Source: an uncultured Colwellia sp. (GTDB lineage: Bacteria > Pseudomonadota > Gammaproteobacteria > Enterobacterales > Alteromonadaceae). From it: DNA of 41,922 nucleotides. Position numbers and translations under genes: made by a program. The first letter of the stretch is position 1. The number at the start of each line of letters is the position of its first letter. Where the stretch lies: contig CAJXUN010000039.1 of assembly GCA_913061475.1 (NCBI GenBank), positions 1 through 41,922 on the forward strand. The letters run 5' to 3'. Positions 27,654-35,648 of the stretch are shown here, piece by piece. The notes beneath the pieces are model-generated. The model saw nothing but the letters and a program-made list of their open reading frames with translations. It did not search any database and was not told the origin of the DNA.

Positions 27654-27674
27654 AAACTTAGATGCTAAGTTTTT
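27654..27674 (+). terminator. Weak terminator-like hairpin after the aldehyde dehydrogenase gene
   Basis: AAACTTAG (27654-27661), loop ATG, CTAAGTTT (27665-27672), with five T at 27670-27674. The stem is AT-rich with a tight loop, so termination would be partial. Confidence 0.4.
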
Positions 27675-27791
27675 CGCGATTAAACTGTTTTAGCCGACAA
27701 AGTGACTAACCTTAAGGCTAACAGCCCCCGTTTAGCGTTAAAAGTTAACCAGCGAAAAAAAACAAATAACTAAAACAAAAAAACACTTTAA

Positions 27792-28244
27792 ATGGATAAC
27801 ATTATGTCAGAATTTTTTAATGCCGATCAGGCCCCTAAACCGGTAGGTTTATACCCACACGCACGACAAGTGGGTAATTTATTATTCTTATCAGGTGTTG
27901 GCCCACGTCAAGCCGGCAGCTCAGATATTCCGGGAGTTGAACTCGATGCTGAGGGTGAAATCATCCACTATGACATCGAAGCACAGTGTCACAGCGTTTT
28001 TCAAAATGTCAGTACCATATTAGCTTCAGCTGGCGCTGATTGGATGGACTTGGTTGATGTCACTGTGTTCCTCACCAATATGAAAGATGACTTTGCCACC
28101 TACAACCGTATTTACGCCGAGTATTTTGCTGAAAATATGCCTTGTCGCACGACGGTTGAAGTTAATAAATTGCCAACACCCATTGCGATTGAATTAAAAT
28201 GCATCGCAGCCCTTCCAGAGAAATCGGCTAAACAAGGAGCATAA
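27792..28244 (+). CDS. 2-aminomuconate deaminase (RidA/YjgF fold)
   Basis: A 150-residue RidA-superfamily protein. The body carries family features: KPVGLYPHARQVGNLLFLSGVGP, a QCHSVFQNVSTILASAGADWMDL helix region, VTVFLTNMKDDFATYN, and MPCRTTVEVNKLPTPIAIELKCIAAL with the conserved Arg. RidA-fold 2-aminomuconate deaminases (AmnD/NbaF) convert 2-aminomuconate to 4-oxalocrotonate (2-hydroxymuconate keto form) plus ammonia. The position directly before the 3-hydroxyanthranilate dioxygenase gene, with the semialdehyde dehydrogenase upstream, supports this specific role over general RidA imine hydrolysis. The next gene starts three bases after its stop. Confidence 0.85.
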   Translation: MDNIMSEFFNADQAPKPVGLYPHARQVGNLLFLSGVGPRQAGSSDIPGVELDAEGEIIHYDIEAQCHSVFQNVSTILASAGADWMDLVDVTVFLTNMKDDFATYNRIYAEYFAENMPCRTTVEVNKLPTPIAIELKCIAALPEKSAKQGA

Positions 28245-28247
28245 ATC

Positions 28248-28796
28248 ATGGCAAAATTTTCCATGCCCTTTAACTTGCAACAATGGATTGATGAACATCG
28301 CGAGCTTTTAAAACCGCCGGTGTGCAACAAACAAATATTTCAGCAAGACGATTATATTGTCATGGTGGTTGGTGGGCCAAATAATCGTCGCGACTATCAT
28401 TACAACGAAACCCCTGAGTTATTCTATCAACTTGAAGGTGAAATGGTGCTCAGTGTAGTCAACGAAGAATATGCTAGCGAGCCTGAAAATAACCAAGCAC
28501 CAACCTTTAGTGATATCGCGATTAAAGCCGGCGAAATATTTTTACTACCGCCAAAAGTACTGCACTCTCCGCAACGTTTTGAGAATAGTGTCGGCCTTGT
28601 CGTTGAACAAAAACGGGATCATGGCCAAAAAGACGCACTTTTTTGGTTTTGTCAGCAATGCAAAAACCCGCTATACACCGAACAGTTTTGCTTAGAGAAC
28701 ATCGAAACTGACTTGCCAAAAGTGTTCAATAACTTTTATAACGATAATGCCAACTGCCAATGTAAAAAGTGTGGTTTTACCGCAGATAAAACTTAG
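28248..28796 (+). CDS. nbaC: 3-hydroxyanthranilate 3,4-dioxygenase
   Basis: A 182-residue cupin that opens the ring of 3-hydroxyanthranilate to 2-amino-3-carboxymuconate semialdehyde. Iron ligands His51, Glu57 and His106 are in [15 protein letters not shown] and [13 protein letters not shown]. The C-terminus carries the bacterial rubredoxin-like second metal site, with CxxC at 135/138 and 172/175. Length and motifs match the bacterial enzyme. AAGGAGC stands before the ATG, and the ACMSD gene follows after six bases. Confidence 0.96.
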   Translation: MAKFSMPFNLQQWIDEHRELLKPPVCNKQIFQQDDYIVMVVGGPNNRRDYHYNETPELFYQLEGEMVLSVVNEEYASEPENNQAPTFSDIAIKAGEIFLLPPKVLHSPQRFENSVGLVVEQKRDHGQKDALFWFCQQCKNPLYTEQFCLENIETDLPKVFNNFYNDNANCQCKKCGFTADKT

Positions 28797-28802
28797 GGAG
28801 CC

Positions 28803-29816
28803 ATGATGCTAAAAATAGATATTCATACCCATATTTTGCCAAAAACTTGGCCAAATTTACGTGAGAAATATGGCTATGGCGGTTTTGTTAGTTTAGATCA
28901 CCATAAATGTGGCTGTGCGCGAATGATGGTTGACGAAAAGTTTTTCCGCGAAATAGATCACAATTGCTGGGATCCGAAAGTACGTTTAAAAGATTGTCAG
29001 CAACATAATGTCAATGTACAAGTACTGTCCACTGTACCGGTAATGTTTAATTACTGGGCAAAACCCAAAGATACCTTAGACTTATCAAAGTATTTAAATG
29101 ACCACATCGCCGGCATTGTAAACGACTACCCTAAACGCTTTGTCGGTTTAGGCACTTTACCCATGCAAGCACCTGATTTAGCCATAAAAGAGCTAGAGCG
29201 TTGTGTAAAAGACATTGGCTTAGCCGGTGTCCAAATTGGCTCGCATATTAATGATTGGAACTTAGATCATGAGCAACTATTTCCAATTTTTGAAGCGGCC
29301 CAAGATCTTGGCGCCGCGGTGTTCGTTCATCCATGGGACATGATGGCAAAAGAAAAAATGCCTAAATACTGGTTACCTTGGTTAGTGGGCATGCCGGCAG
29401 AATCTAGCTTAGCTATTTGTTCAATGATTTTTGGCGGCGTGTTACAACGCTTACCTGATCTTAAAGTGGCTTTCGCACATGGCGGTGGTTCATTTCCAGC
29501 GACGATTGGCCGAATAGAACATGGTTTTAATGTTCGCCCCGACTTATGTGCGGTTGATTGCCCAATAAACCCACGCGACTTTCTCAAGCAAATTTATCTC
29601 GACTCATTAGTACATGACCCCTTAGCGCTGAAATACTTAGTCGATTTAATGGGACCAAACAATATTGCTCTTGGCACAGATTATCCCTTCCCTTTAGGTG
29701 AACTTAGCCCTGGCAAATTGATTGAAGATAGCCACTTTGACGATGATATTAAAGCCAAGTTATTGCATGGCAGTGCCCTTAATTGGCTCGGCTTAAGCAA
29801 AGAGCAATTTCTATGA
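28803..29816 (+). CDS. nbaD: 2-amino-3-carboxymuconate-6-semialdehyde decarboxylase (ACMSD)
   Basis: A 337-residue amidohydrolase-superfamily decarboxylase that turns ACMS into 2-aminomuconate semialdehyde, diverting carbon from quinolinate/NAD. Zinc ligands appear in the N-terminal IDIHTHILP, in FVHPWDMM (His near 177), in [10 protein letters not shown], and as the Asp in [11 protein letters not shown]. These are the ACMSD signature sites. GGGAGCC precedes ATGATG; either of the first two ATGs (28803, 28806) could be used. Confidence 0.95.
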   Translation: MMLKIDIHTHILPKTWPNLREKYGYGGFVSLDHHKCGCARMMVDEKFFREIDHNCWDPKVRLKDCQQHNVNVQVLSTVPVMFNYWAKPKDTLDLSKYLNDHIAGIVNDYPKRFVGLGTLPMQAPDLAIKELERCVKDIGLAGVQIGSHINDWNLDHEQLFPIFEAAQDLGAAVFVHPWDMMAKEKMPKYWLPWLVGMPAESSLAICSMIFGGVLQRLPDLKVAFAHGGGSFPATIGRIEHGFNVRPDLCAVDCPINPRDFLKQIYLDSLVHDPLALKYLVDLMGPNNIALGTDYPFPLGELSPGKLIEDSHFDDDIKAKLLHGSALNWLGLSKEQFL

Positions 29817-29856
29817 TGACAAGCATGACTGAAACAAGCTTCAGCTGGGAGACATA

Positions 29857-30699
29857 ATGAAAGTAACTATTGACCTAGGCGAGCAACAATACAATGTTAA
29901 TACTGACTTTGGCTACTCGTTGGCCATCGCACTAGACTTTGAGCACAGTGAGAATCAGCCAAATCATTTTGGCGCTGCCCCCGCATTAGCTAAGCCGATG
30001 CAAGCTGGTGGTTTTATAGGTGATACCACTCAAGGCGGCAGTTGCAATGTTTTTGAATTAAGCTTCAATCCACATTGTAATGGCACGCATACCGAAACTA
30101 TTGGCCACATTTGCGATCAAGATAATGCCTTAGCACAAACGATTTCAGCACTGACATTACCCCTCCTCATGCCGTGCACGTTAATTTCAATTACCCCATT
30201 CAAGGCAAGCGAAACCCCTGACCAATATCAGCCAAATTTTAGCGTGCACGACAAGGTGATCAGTCGCCAGCAGCTTGAGCAAGCGTTAGCGCCTTACCCT
30301 GATATTCAATTGCAAAGCTTAGTGGTAAGAACCTTGCCCAATAACGCTAATAAATGTCAGGCAAGTTATAACGAGGCGAATCAACCGGCATTTTTCACTA
30401 GTGATGCTGTGCTATATCTTAACGAACGTGGGGTTGAGCACTTAGTACTCGACTTACCTTCGTTAGATAGACTTAATGACGATGGTCTACTGACGTGCCA
30501 CCATATTTTTTGGCAAGTGATGGCAGGGACTCATCAACCGAGCCCCAATAGCTTGGTCAATAAAACCATCACTGAAATGGCCTATATCGACAACAACCTA
30601 GATGATGGTTTCTATTTTCTGAACTTACAAACACCGGCATTTGTAAATGACGCTGCACCAAGTCGGCCGATGTTATATCAGGCAGAACGACTAAGTTAG
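29857..30699 (+). CDS. kynB: Kynurenine formamidase (cyclase-family, KynB-like)
   Basis: A 280-residue protein of the metal-dependent cyclase/formamidase family (PF04199 type). The metal motif is NPHCNGTHTETIGHI; the usual HxGTHxDxPxH pattern is changed, with Cys-Asn before GTH and Glu for Asp. A C-terminal VLDLPSLDR and TEMAYIDN match the family. It should hydrolyse N-formylkynurenine to kynurenine and formate. All other steps down to 2-aminomuconate are encoded in the same cluster, so this gene fills the only missing step. Its divergence from classical KynB makes the assignment partly contextual. Confidence 0.82.
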   Translation: MKVTIDLGEQQYNVNTDFGYSLAIALDFEHSENQPNHFGAAPALAKPMQAGGFIGDTTQGGSCNVFELSFNPHCNGTHTETIGHICDQDNALAQTISALTLPLLMPCTLISITPFKASETPDQYQPNFSVHDKVISRQQLEQALAPYPDIQLQSLVVRTLPNNANKCQASYNEANQPAFFTSDAVLYLNERGVEHLVLDLPSLDRLNDDGLLTCHHIFWQVMAGTHQPSPNSLVNKTITEMAYIDNNLDDGFYFLNLQTPAFVNDAAPSRPMLYQAERLS

Positions 30700-30764
30700 C
30701 AACAGAGTTTGAAGTACTGAAATGACTAAAAAATCGATGCAATAATAATTAAAATGAGTACAAG

Positions 30765-32096
30765 ATGAGCAACGACATTAATTCAACACCACATACTGAT
30801 ATGAACACTGAAATAAGCACTGAGACAAATATGTTTTCTTTAGCTTACGCGCAAAATTTAGATCAAAACGATCCACTTGCCGCCATGCGTGAGCACTTTT
30901 CGATCCCTAAACAAGCGGATGGCTCCAATGAATACTATTTCACTGGCAACTCGTTAGGCTTACAACCAAAACTGGCTCGCGCCGCAGTTATTGAACTGCT
31001 TGATGCTTGGCAAGCACGCGGCGTAAAAGGCCATTTTGAAGGCGAATTTCCTTGGCTGCCTTACCATGAGTTTTTAACTGAACAAGCGGCTGAAATCGTC
31101 GGCGCTTTGCCAAAAGAAGTGGTGATGATGAATTCACTCACCGCCAACTTACATTTTATGATGGCCAGTTTTTATCAACCAACGACCAAGCGCTCGAAAA
31201 TATTAATTGAGCACCATGCCTTTCCCTCAGATCATTATGCGGTGGAGTCGCAATTAAAACATCACGGTAAAAGTGTCGACGACAATTTACTATTATGGAC
31301 ACCAAGAGCAGATGAAGAGTTACTAAACTATCAAGATCTTTGGCAATTGATCGAGCAACATGGTGATGAAATTGCCTTAATATTATTACCTGGCGTTCAA
31401 TATTATACTGGCCAAGTACTCGACATGCAGCGCATTACCGAAGTTGCGCATGCTAGGGGCATTAAAGTTGGCTTCGACCTTGCGCATGCCGCTGGCAATA
31501 TAGAATTATCGTTGCACCAATGGCAAGTCGACTTTGCTTGTTGGTGTAGCTATAAATACCTTAACAGCGGTGCCGGCTCTGTCGCCGGCTGTTTTGTTCA
31601 CCAAAAACATGTTGAAAATACCGAACTTAATCGCTTTGCCGGTTGGTGGGGACACGACAAATCGAGTCGCTTTAAAATGGAAAATACCTTTAAGCCCATC
31701 CCTAGTGCAGAAGGTTGGCAATTATCCAATCCGCCAGTGCTTTCACTTGCTGCTGTACGCGGATCGTTTGACACCATTAGTATTGCCGGAGGCATGCCTG
31801 CACTGCGCAAAAAATCTTTGTTATTAACCGATTACATGATGAGATTAATCAAAACTGAGCTTGGCAACAAAATTCGTATTATCACCCCACAAGCGCCAAC
31901 AGAACGTGGCTGCCAATTATCATTAATGGTTAACGTCGACGGACTTGACGGCAAAGCTATGTTTAATGCCTTAGAAAAAAATGGCGTAACCACCGATTGG
32001 CGCGAGCCTAATGTTATTCGAGTTGCGCCAGTACCTTTATACAATAATTTTCAAGATGTTTATCATTTTGTCAGAATATTAAAGGAGTGCCTGTAA
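30765..32096 (+). CDS. kynU: Kynureninase
   Basis: A 443-residue fold-type I PLP enzyme that cleaves 3-hydroxykynurenine to 3-hydroxyanthranilate and alanine. Schiff-base Lys264 is in CWCSYKYLNSG, and the PLP-binding Asp near 238 is in KVGFDLAHAAGN. Other family stretches are EYYFTGNSLGL, FPWLPYHEF, LIEHHAFPSDHYA and FAGWWGHD. The first 22 residues are a Ser/Thr-rich tail without homology that I recognise, so an internal ATG at about residue 13 or 23 could be the real start. The stop codon overlaps the start of kmo (TAATG). Confidence 0.96.
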   Translation: MSNDINSTPHTDMNTEISTETNMFSLAYAQNLDQNDPLAAMREHFSIPKQADGSNEYYFTGNSLGLQPKLARAAVIELLDAWQARGVKGHFEGEFPWLPYHEFLTEQAAEIVGALPKEVVMMNSLTANLHFMMASFYQPTTKRSKILIEHHAFPSDHYAVESQLKHHGKSVDDNLLLWTPRADEELLNYQDLWQLIEQHGDEIALILLPGVQYYTGQVLDMQRITEVAHARGIKVGFDLAHAAGNIELSLHQWQVDFACWCSYKYLNSGAGSVAGCFVHQKHVENTELNRFAGWWGHDKSSRFKMENTFKPIPSAEGWQLSNPPVLSLAAVRGSFDTISIAGGMPALRKKSLLLTDYMMRLIKTELGNKIRIITPQAPTERGCQLSLMVNVDGLDGKAMFNALEKNGVTTDWREPNVIRVAPVPLYNNFQDVYHFVRILKECL

Positions 32097-33505
32097 TGTC
32101 GCCTAGAGAAAAAATAACTATTGCCGGCGCAGGGCCTGTTGGCACCTTGCTAGCCGTTATTTTAGCCAGACATGGTCATCGTATTAACTTGTTTGAATCG
32201 CGCCCTGACTCACGGGTAAAAAGCATTTACCAAGGTAAATCCATTAACATTGCCCTGTCAGACAGGGGTTGGTTGGCGTTAGCATCGGTCGGTCTCGAGC
32301 AACAGGTAAAACAGCAAGCCATTGCCATGCATAAACGTGTCATGCACGCTATTGACGGCAGCATTACCGAACAAGCATATGGCACACAAGAGCAGGCGAT
32401 TTGGTCAGTTTCTCGTGCCGGCATTAACGAACAATTACTCGACTTAGCGGAGCAAGAGCCATTAATCGCAATCAAATTTGACCAGCGCTTAGTCGACGTT
32501 GATTTTGACAGCGCCAGTGCAGACTTTATGCACGAGCATACTATTGAAAAAGTATCCGCCGATATTTTATTTGGTGCCGATGGCGCGTATTCAAAAGTGC
32601 GGCGCTTAGCGCAAGAAACACCGCGCTTTAGTTACAGTCAAGCATATATGCCACAAAGCTATATTGAACTGCACATTCCAGCCAATGAAGATGGTTCATT
32701 TAAAATGGCCAAAGACGCTCTGCATATCTGGCCGCGTAAAAAGTTCATGCTGATCGCCCTGCCTAATCCTGATGGTTCATTTACCTGTACGTTATTTCTC
32801 GACTTTCAAGGTGATGTGTCATTTTCATCACTCACTCAGCGTACTGACGTTGAACAGTTTTTCCAAACTAATTTTGCCGATGCCATGGCATTACTGGAGA
32901 ATCCTGTTGATGAATTTCTCGCTAAAACCGCCAACCCACTGTTTCTGCTCAAGGTTGATCCTTGGGTGATCAATGACAAAGTCGCCCTAATTGGCGATGC
33001 TGCTCACGCTATGGTGCCATTTTATGGTCAAGGTATGAACTGCGGTTTTGAAGACTGTCGAGAACTAGGTGAATTGATTACGTTACATAAGCACGATTGG
33101 TCAAAAATATTTCCCGGCTACCAAGCGGCGAGAAAAATAAATGCCGACGCTATCACAGAATTAGCCAAGCGTAACTTTGTTGAAATGAGTGAGCTTTCAG
33201 GGCAAGCCAAATTCTTATTACAAAAGCAGATCGAAGCCGAGTTTCACAAACGCCACCCGACACTTTGGACTCCGTTGTACTCTATGGTGACTTTTTCGCC
33301 AAACCTGCCCTATTCACAAGCCTTAGCTATTGGTGATATCCAACAAAAAATTATGCAGGAAATTATGCAAATCTCCAATATTGAAAACTGTTGGCAAGAA
33401 GACTTCGTTTATGAAAAATTACAAGAATTAGCACAAGTATCTGTTAGCGCTAATCACAGTCATTACACTACTGATAGCAAAACGGGGGAGCAAAAAAATG
33501 ACTAA
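32096..33505 (+). CDS. kmo: Kynurenine 3-monooxygenase
   Basis: About 469 residues from ATG 32096, chosen because AAAGGAG (32081-32087) sits eight bases upstream and the ATG overlaps the kynU stop. A GTG at 32087 would lie within that ribosome-binding site. It is an FAD-dependent aromatic hydroxylase, with ITIAGAGPVGTLLAVILARHG at the N-terminus, LFGADGAYSKVRR in the middle, and the FAD motif ALIGDAAHAMVPFYGQGMNCGFED near residue 300-320. It makes 3-hydroxykynurenine. The KMO-specific start (SIYQGKSINIALSDRG) and a hydrophobic-poor C-terminal tail fit bacterial KMO. It overlaps kynA by eight bases. Confidence 0.96.
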   Translation: MSPREKITIAGAGPVGTLLAVILARHGHRINLFESRPDSRVKSIYQGKSINIALSDRGWLALASVGLEQQVKQQAIAMHKRVMHAIDGSITEQAYGTQEQAIWSVSRAGINEQLLDLAEQEPLIAIKFDQRLVDVDFDSASADFMHEHTIEKVSADILFGADGAYSKVRRLAQETPRFSYSQAYMPQSYIELHIPANEDGSFKMAKDALHIWPRKKFMLIALPNPDGSFTCTLFLDFQGDVSFSSLTQRTDVEQFFQTNFADAMALLENPVDEFLAKTANPLFLLKVDPWVINDKVALIGDAAHAMVPFYGQGMNCGFEDCRELGELITLHKHDWSKIFPGYQAARKINADAITELAKRNFVEMSELSGQAKFLLQKQIEAEFHKRHPTLWTPLYSMVTFSPNLPYSQALAIGDIQQKIMQEIMQISNIENCWQEDFVYEKLQELAQVSVSANHSHYTTDSKTGEQKND

Positions 33506-34445
33506 AGCCAACGACAGTAAAGCTAAGTCGCCAAAGTTTGATTCAACAAATACCACTGACAATCAAGGCAATACAACTGGCTGCCCTTTTCATCAACAAG
33601 CACCGAATGTTGATGAAAACTTTCGAACGCTAGAGCAAGGTATTCACCAGGATTTCAATAATGAAATGTCTTATGGTGATTACTTGCAACTAGGGCAAAT
33701 ATTATCAGCACAGAAGCCGTTAAGCGGTGAACATGATGAAATGCTCTTTATTATTATTCATCAAACCAGTGAATTATGGCTAAAGCTAGCCGGCCACGAG
33801 TTGCAAAGTGCAATAGCTTACATTAAGGCTGAAGATTTTGGCCCTGCATTTAAAGTTATTGCCCGGGTAAAACAAATATTTATGCAATTGACACAGTCTT
33901 GGAATATTTTGTCTACCCTTACACCTAGTGATTACCTAAAGTTTCGTGATGACTTAGGTCGCTCCTCTGGTTTTCAGTCATGTGGCTATAGAAAACTGGA
34001 GTTTTTACTTGGCAATAAAAATGCCGAAATGCTTAAAGTTCACCAAGCAAACAGCACAGCCTACCAAGAATTAGATACGCTACTAAAACAAAATAGCTTA
34101 TATGATGAAGTGATTATTGCCTTAGCAAAAGCGGGTTTTGACATTTCTTTTGACGTCAAAGAGCGTGATGTTACACAGCCCTATCAACGTAATGACAGCG
34201 TATTAACTGCTTGGCTTAATGTCTATCAACAGCCAGAAACCTATTTTGAACTCTATGAGTTAGCGGAAAAATTAGTCGACATAGAAGATGCTTTCCAGCA
34301 ATGGCGCTTCAAGCATATGTATACCGTACAACGCATCATAGGTTATAAAAAAGGTACCGGTGGTTCGTCTGGTGTTGGTTTTTTGAAAAAGGCATTGGAT
34401 GTCAGCTTTTTTCCAGAACTTTTTGAAGTACGAACGCATTTATAA
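33498..34445 (+). CDS. kynA: Tryptophan 2,3-dioxygenase
   Basis: A 315-residue heme enzyme that oxidises L-tryptophan to N-formylkynurenine, the entry step of the pathway. The TDO signatures are MSYGDYLQLGQIL, FIIIHQTSELWLKLAGHEL (substrate-pocket His), FRDDLGRSSGFQSCGYRKLEF and FQQWRFKHMYTVQRIIGYKKGTGG (heme-proximal His; GTGGSSG loop). The first 35 residues are a low-complexity Asn/Lys/Thr tail ahead of the catalytic domain. GGGGGAG lies just upstream of the ATG. It is the last gene of the cluster although it acts first. Confidence 0.97.
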   Translation: MTKANDSKAKSPKFDSTNTTDNQGNTTGCPFHQQAPNVDENFRTLEQGIHQDFNNEMSYGDYLQLGQILSAQKPLSGEHDEMLFIIIHQTSELWLKLAGHELQSAIAYIKAEDFGPAFKVIARVKQIFMQLTQSWNILSTLTPSDYLKFRDDLGRSSGFQSCGYRKLEFLLGNKNAEMLKVHQANSTAYQELDTLLKQNSLYDEVIIALAKAGFDISFDVKERDVTQPYQRNDSVLTAWLNVYQQPETYFELYELAEKLVDIEDAFQQWRFKHMYTVQRIIGYKKGTGGSSGVGFLKKALDVSFFPELFEVRTHL

Positions 34446-34477
34446 ATAGCGCGATACGGCTAGTTTCGCAATAAGCA

Positions 34478-34870
34478 TCAATGCTCTAAAACAAAGAGTA
34501 ATTCTGCTAGATCAGGTTGCCATTGAAAAGTTTTTAGTTTGATACGTGCGCCAATAACCACGACTTGTTCATCTTGCAGCAAGTCTCGTTGGCGCTGAAA
34601 GTTTTCTGTGTCTGGGGCAAATGAAATTTTTCCCTGAGAATTAACCACTCGATACCAAGGCACCGCTTGCCCACACCAGCCGGTTTTTGGCACAGCAGCT
34701 AACGCTTTCCCCACTAAGCGGGCGCGTCCAGGTAAGCCGGCAAGATCGGCAATTTGACCATAGCAGGCGACTTTCCCCAACGGAATAGCCTGCACAGTTT
34801 GCCAAATTTTTACATGTTTATTATTAACTGGCTTAGCGGTGCTTGACACAATATTGCTAATTATTACCAA
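34478..34870 (-). CDS. Alkyltransferase-like protein (ATL, MGMT fold without the active Cys)
   Basis: A 130-residue protein of the O6-alkylguanine-DNA alkyltransferase C-terminal fold. It has GKVACYGQIADLAGLPGRARLVG (helix-turn-helix region with the arginine finger). The alkyl-acceptor motif PCHRV is PWYRVV, with Trp72 replacing Cys. ATL proteins such as E. coli YbaZ bind O6-alkylguanine lesions and flag them for nucleotide excision repair rather than repairing them directly. Its start overlaps the end of the SDR gene by seven bases, so the pair is co-transcribed. It converges on kynA. Confidence 0.9.
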   Translation of the reverse strand: MVIISNIVSSTAKPVNNKHVKIWQTVQAIPLGKVACYGQIADLAGLPGRARLVGKALAAVPKTGWCGQAVPWYRVVNSQGKISFAPDTENFQRQRDLLQDEQVVVIGARIKLKTFQWQPDLAELLFVLEH

Positions 34871-35532
34871 GGTAATATACTGCCATTGGAGTGTTTAAAA
34901 ACGCCACTTTCAGCTAAGGTCAGTTGATTAATTAATTGCACTAACTTATTGGCTGAATCGTTGGCACTGATATCTCCGCCATAATTAACCATATCGGTTT
35001 GCACATAACCCGGGTGATAGATCCCCACCGCAACATCTCTGCTCGCAAGATCATGACTTAACGACATGGCCGCAGCATTCAACGCCGCTTTTGACATTCG
35101 ATAACCATAACGACCGCCTGAAGTATTGTCAGCTATAGAGCCCATTCTTGAGGTGATAAGTGCTACTTTCGCCCCGAGCGTCAATTGTTTTTGTAAGCGT
35201 TCAACAACTCTCAATGGTGCTAAGGCATTGACTTCAAATTGAGCACGTATAGTGCTGATATCTAAAGCATCTAGGCTTTCATCCCGTAAGATACCGGCGT
35301 TACAAACCAGTACATCAATGTCAATATGGCTTAATGCTGAGACCATAGCGCGAATACCAAAGTCAGTTGCGACATCGATATTCTCAATGATGTTTACATC
35401 AAGTGCTGCTAGCTCAGCAGAAGACTTTCGACATAAGGCAAAAACTCGATCTCCTTGTGCTTTAAACTCTGCGCATAGCGCTAAACCAATACCACGATTG
35501 GCGCCGGTAATTACAATATTATTACTCATCAA
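34864..35532 (-). CDS. SDR-family oxidoreductase
   Basis: A 222-residue short-chain dehydrogenase/reductase with all standard motifs: TGANRGIG near the N-terminus, CNAG (LVCNAGILRD), the active-site Ser in LITSRMGSIAD, and the Tyr/Lys pair in YGYRMSKAALN. It resembles the small C-factor/sniffer-like SDRs (short C-terminus, VGIYHPGYVQTDM). The substrate is unknown. It is transcribed with the ATL gene. Confidence 0.9.
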   Translation of the reverse strand: MMSNNIVITGANRGIGLALCAEFKAQGDRVFALCRKSSAELAALDVNIIENIDVATDFGIRAMVSALSHIDIDVLVCNAGILRDESLDALDISTIRAQFEVNALAPLRVVERLQKQLTLGAKVALITSRMGSIADNTSGGRYGYRMSKAALNAAAMSLSHDLASRDVAVGIYHPGYVQTDMVNYGGDISANDSANKLVQLINQLTLAESGVFKHSNGSILPW

Positions 35533-35577
35533 AATACCTATAATTTAGTCTTTTATGCTTTCGCTATCATTAAAACT

Positions 35578-35607
35578 AAAAAACCACTTCAAGTGAAGTG
35601 GTTTTTA
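35578..35607. terminator. Bidirectional-looking terminator, mainly for the Cys-rich repeat protein gene
   Basis: ACCACTTC (35583-35590), loop AAGT and GAAGTGGT (35595-35602) form a perfect stem, with A-run on the left and TTTTT on the right. It ends the minus-strand message of the Cys-rich protein gene 42 bases past its stop and insulates the SDR gene. Confidence 0.88.
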
Positions 35608-35648
35608 TATACTCTCAAGCAACAAAGCTTAATTGTTATGTGTTGGCC

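Larger units (their letters stand above)
27518..27791 (+). promoter_or_regulatory. Gap inside the tryptophan cluster, possible leader/attenuator region
   Basis: This is the only large gap in the cluster. It holds, in order, a 26-codon ORF with one Trp near its end (27554-27634), a C-rich, G-poor stretch right after that stop (CCCTCCCCTGCCTC), and a hairpin AAACTTAG/CTAAGTTT (27654-27672) running into five T. Further on TTAGCC and GGCTAA could pair. The layout recalls leader-peptide control, but each element alone is weak. It could equally be the end of one transcript and the promoter region of the next. Confidence 0.35.

Noticed and set aside
25275-34445. Tryptophan cluster as a recently acquired island
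   Set aside because: No integrase, attachment repeats or transposon remnants, and base composition looks similar to the flanks by eye; transfer cannot be supported without a composition or tree analysis.
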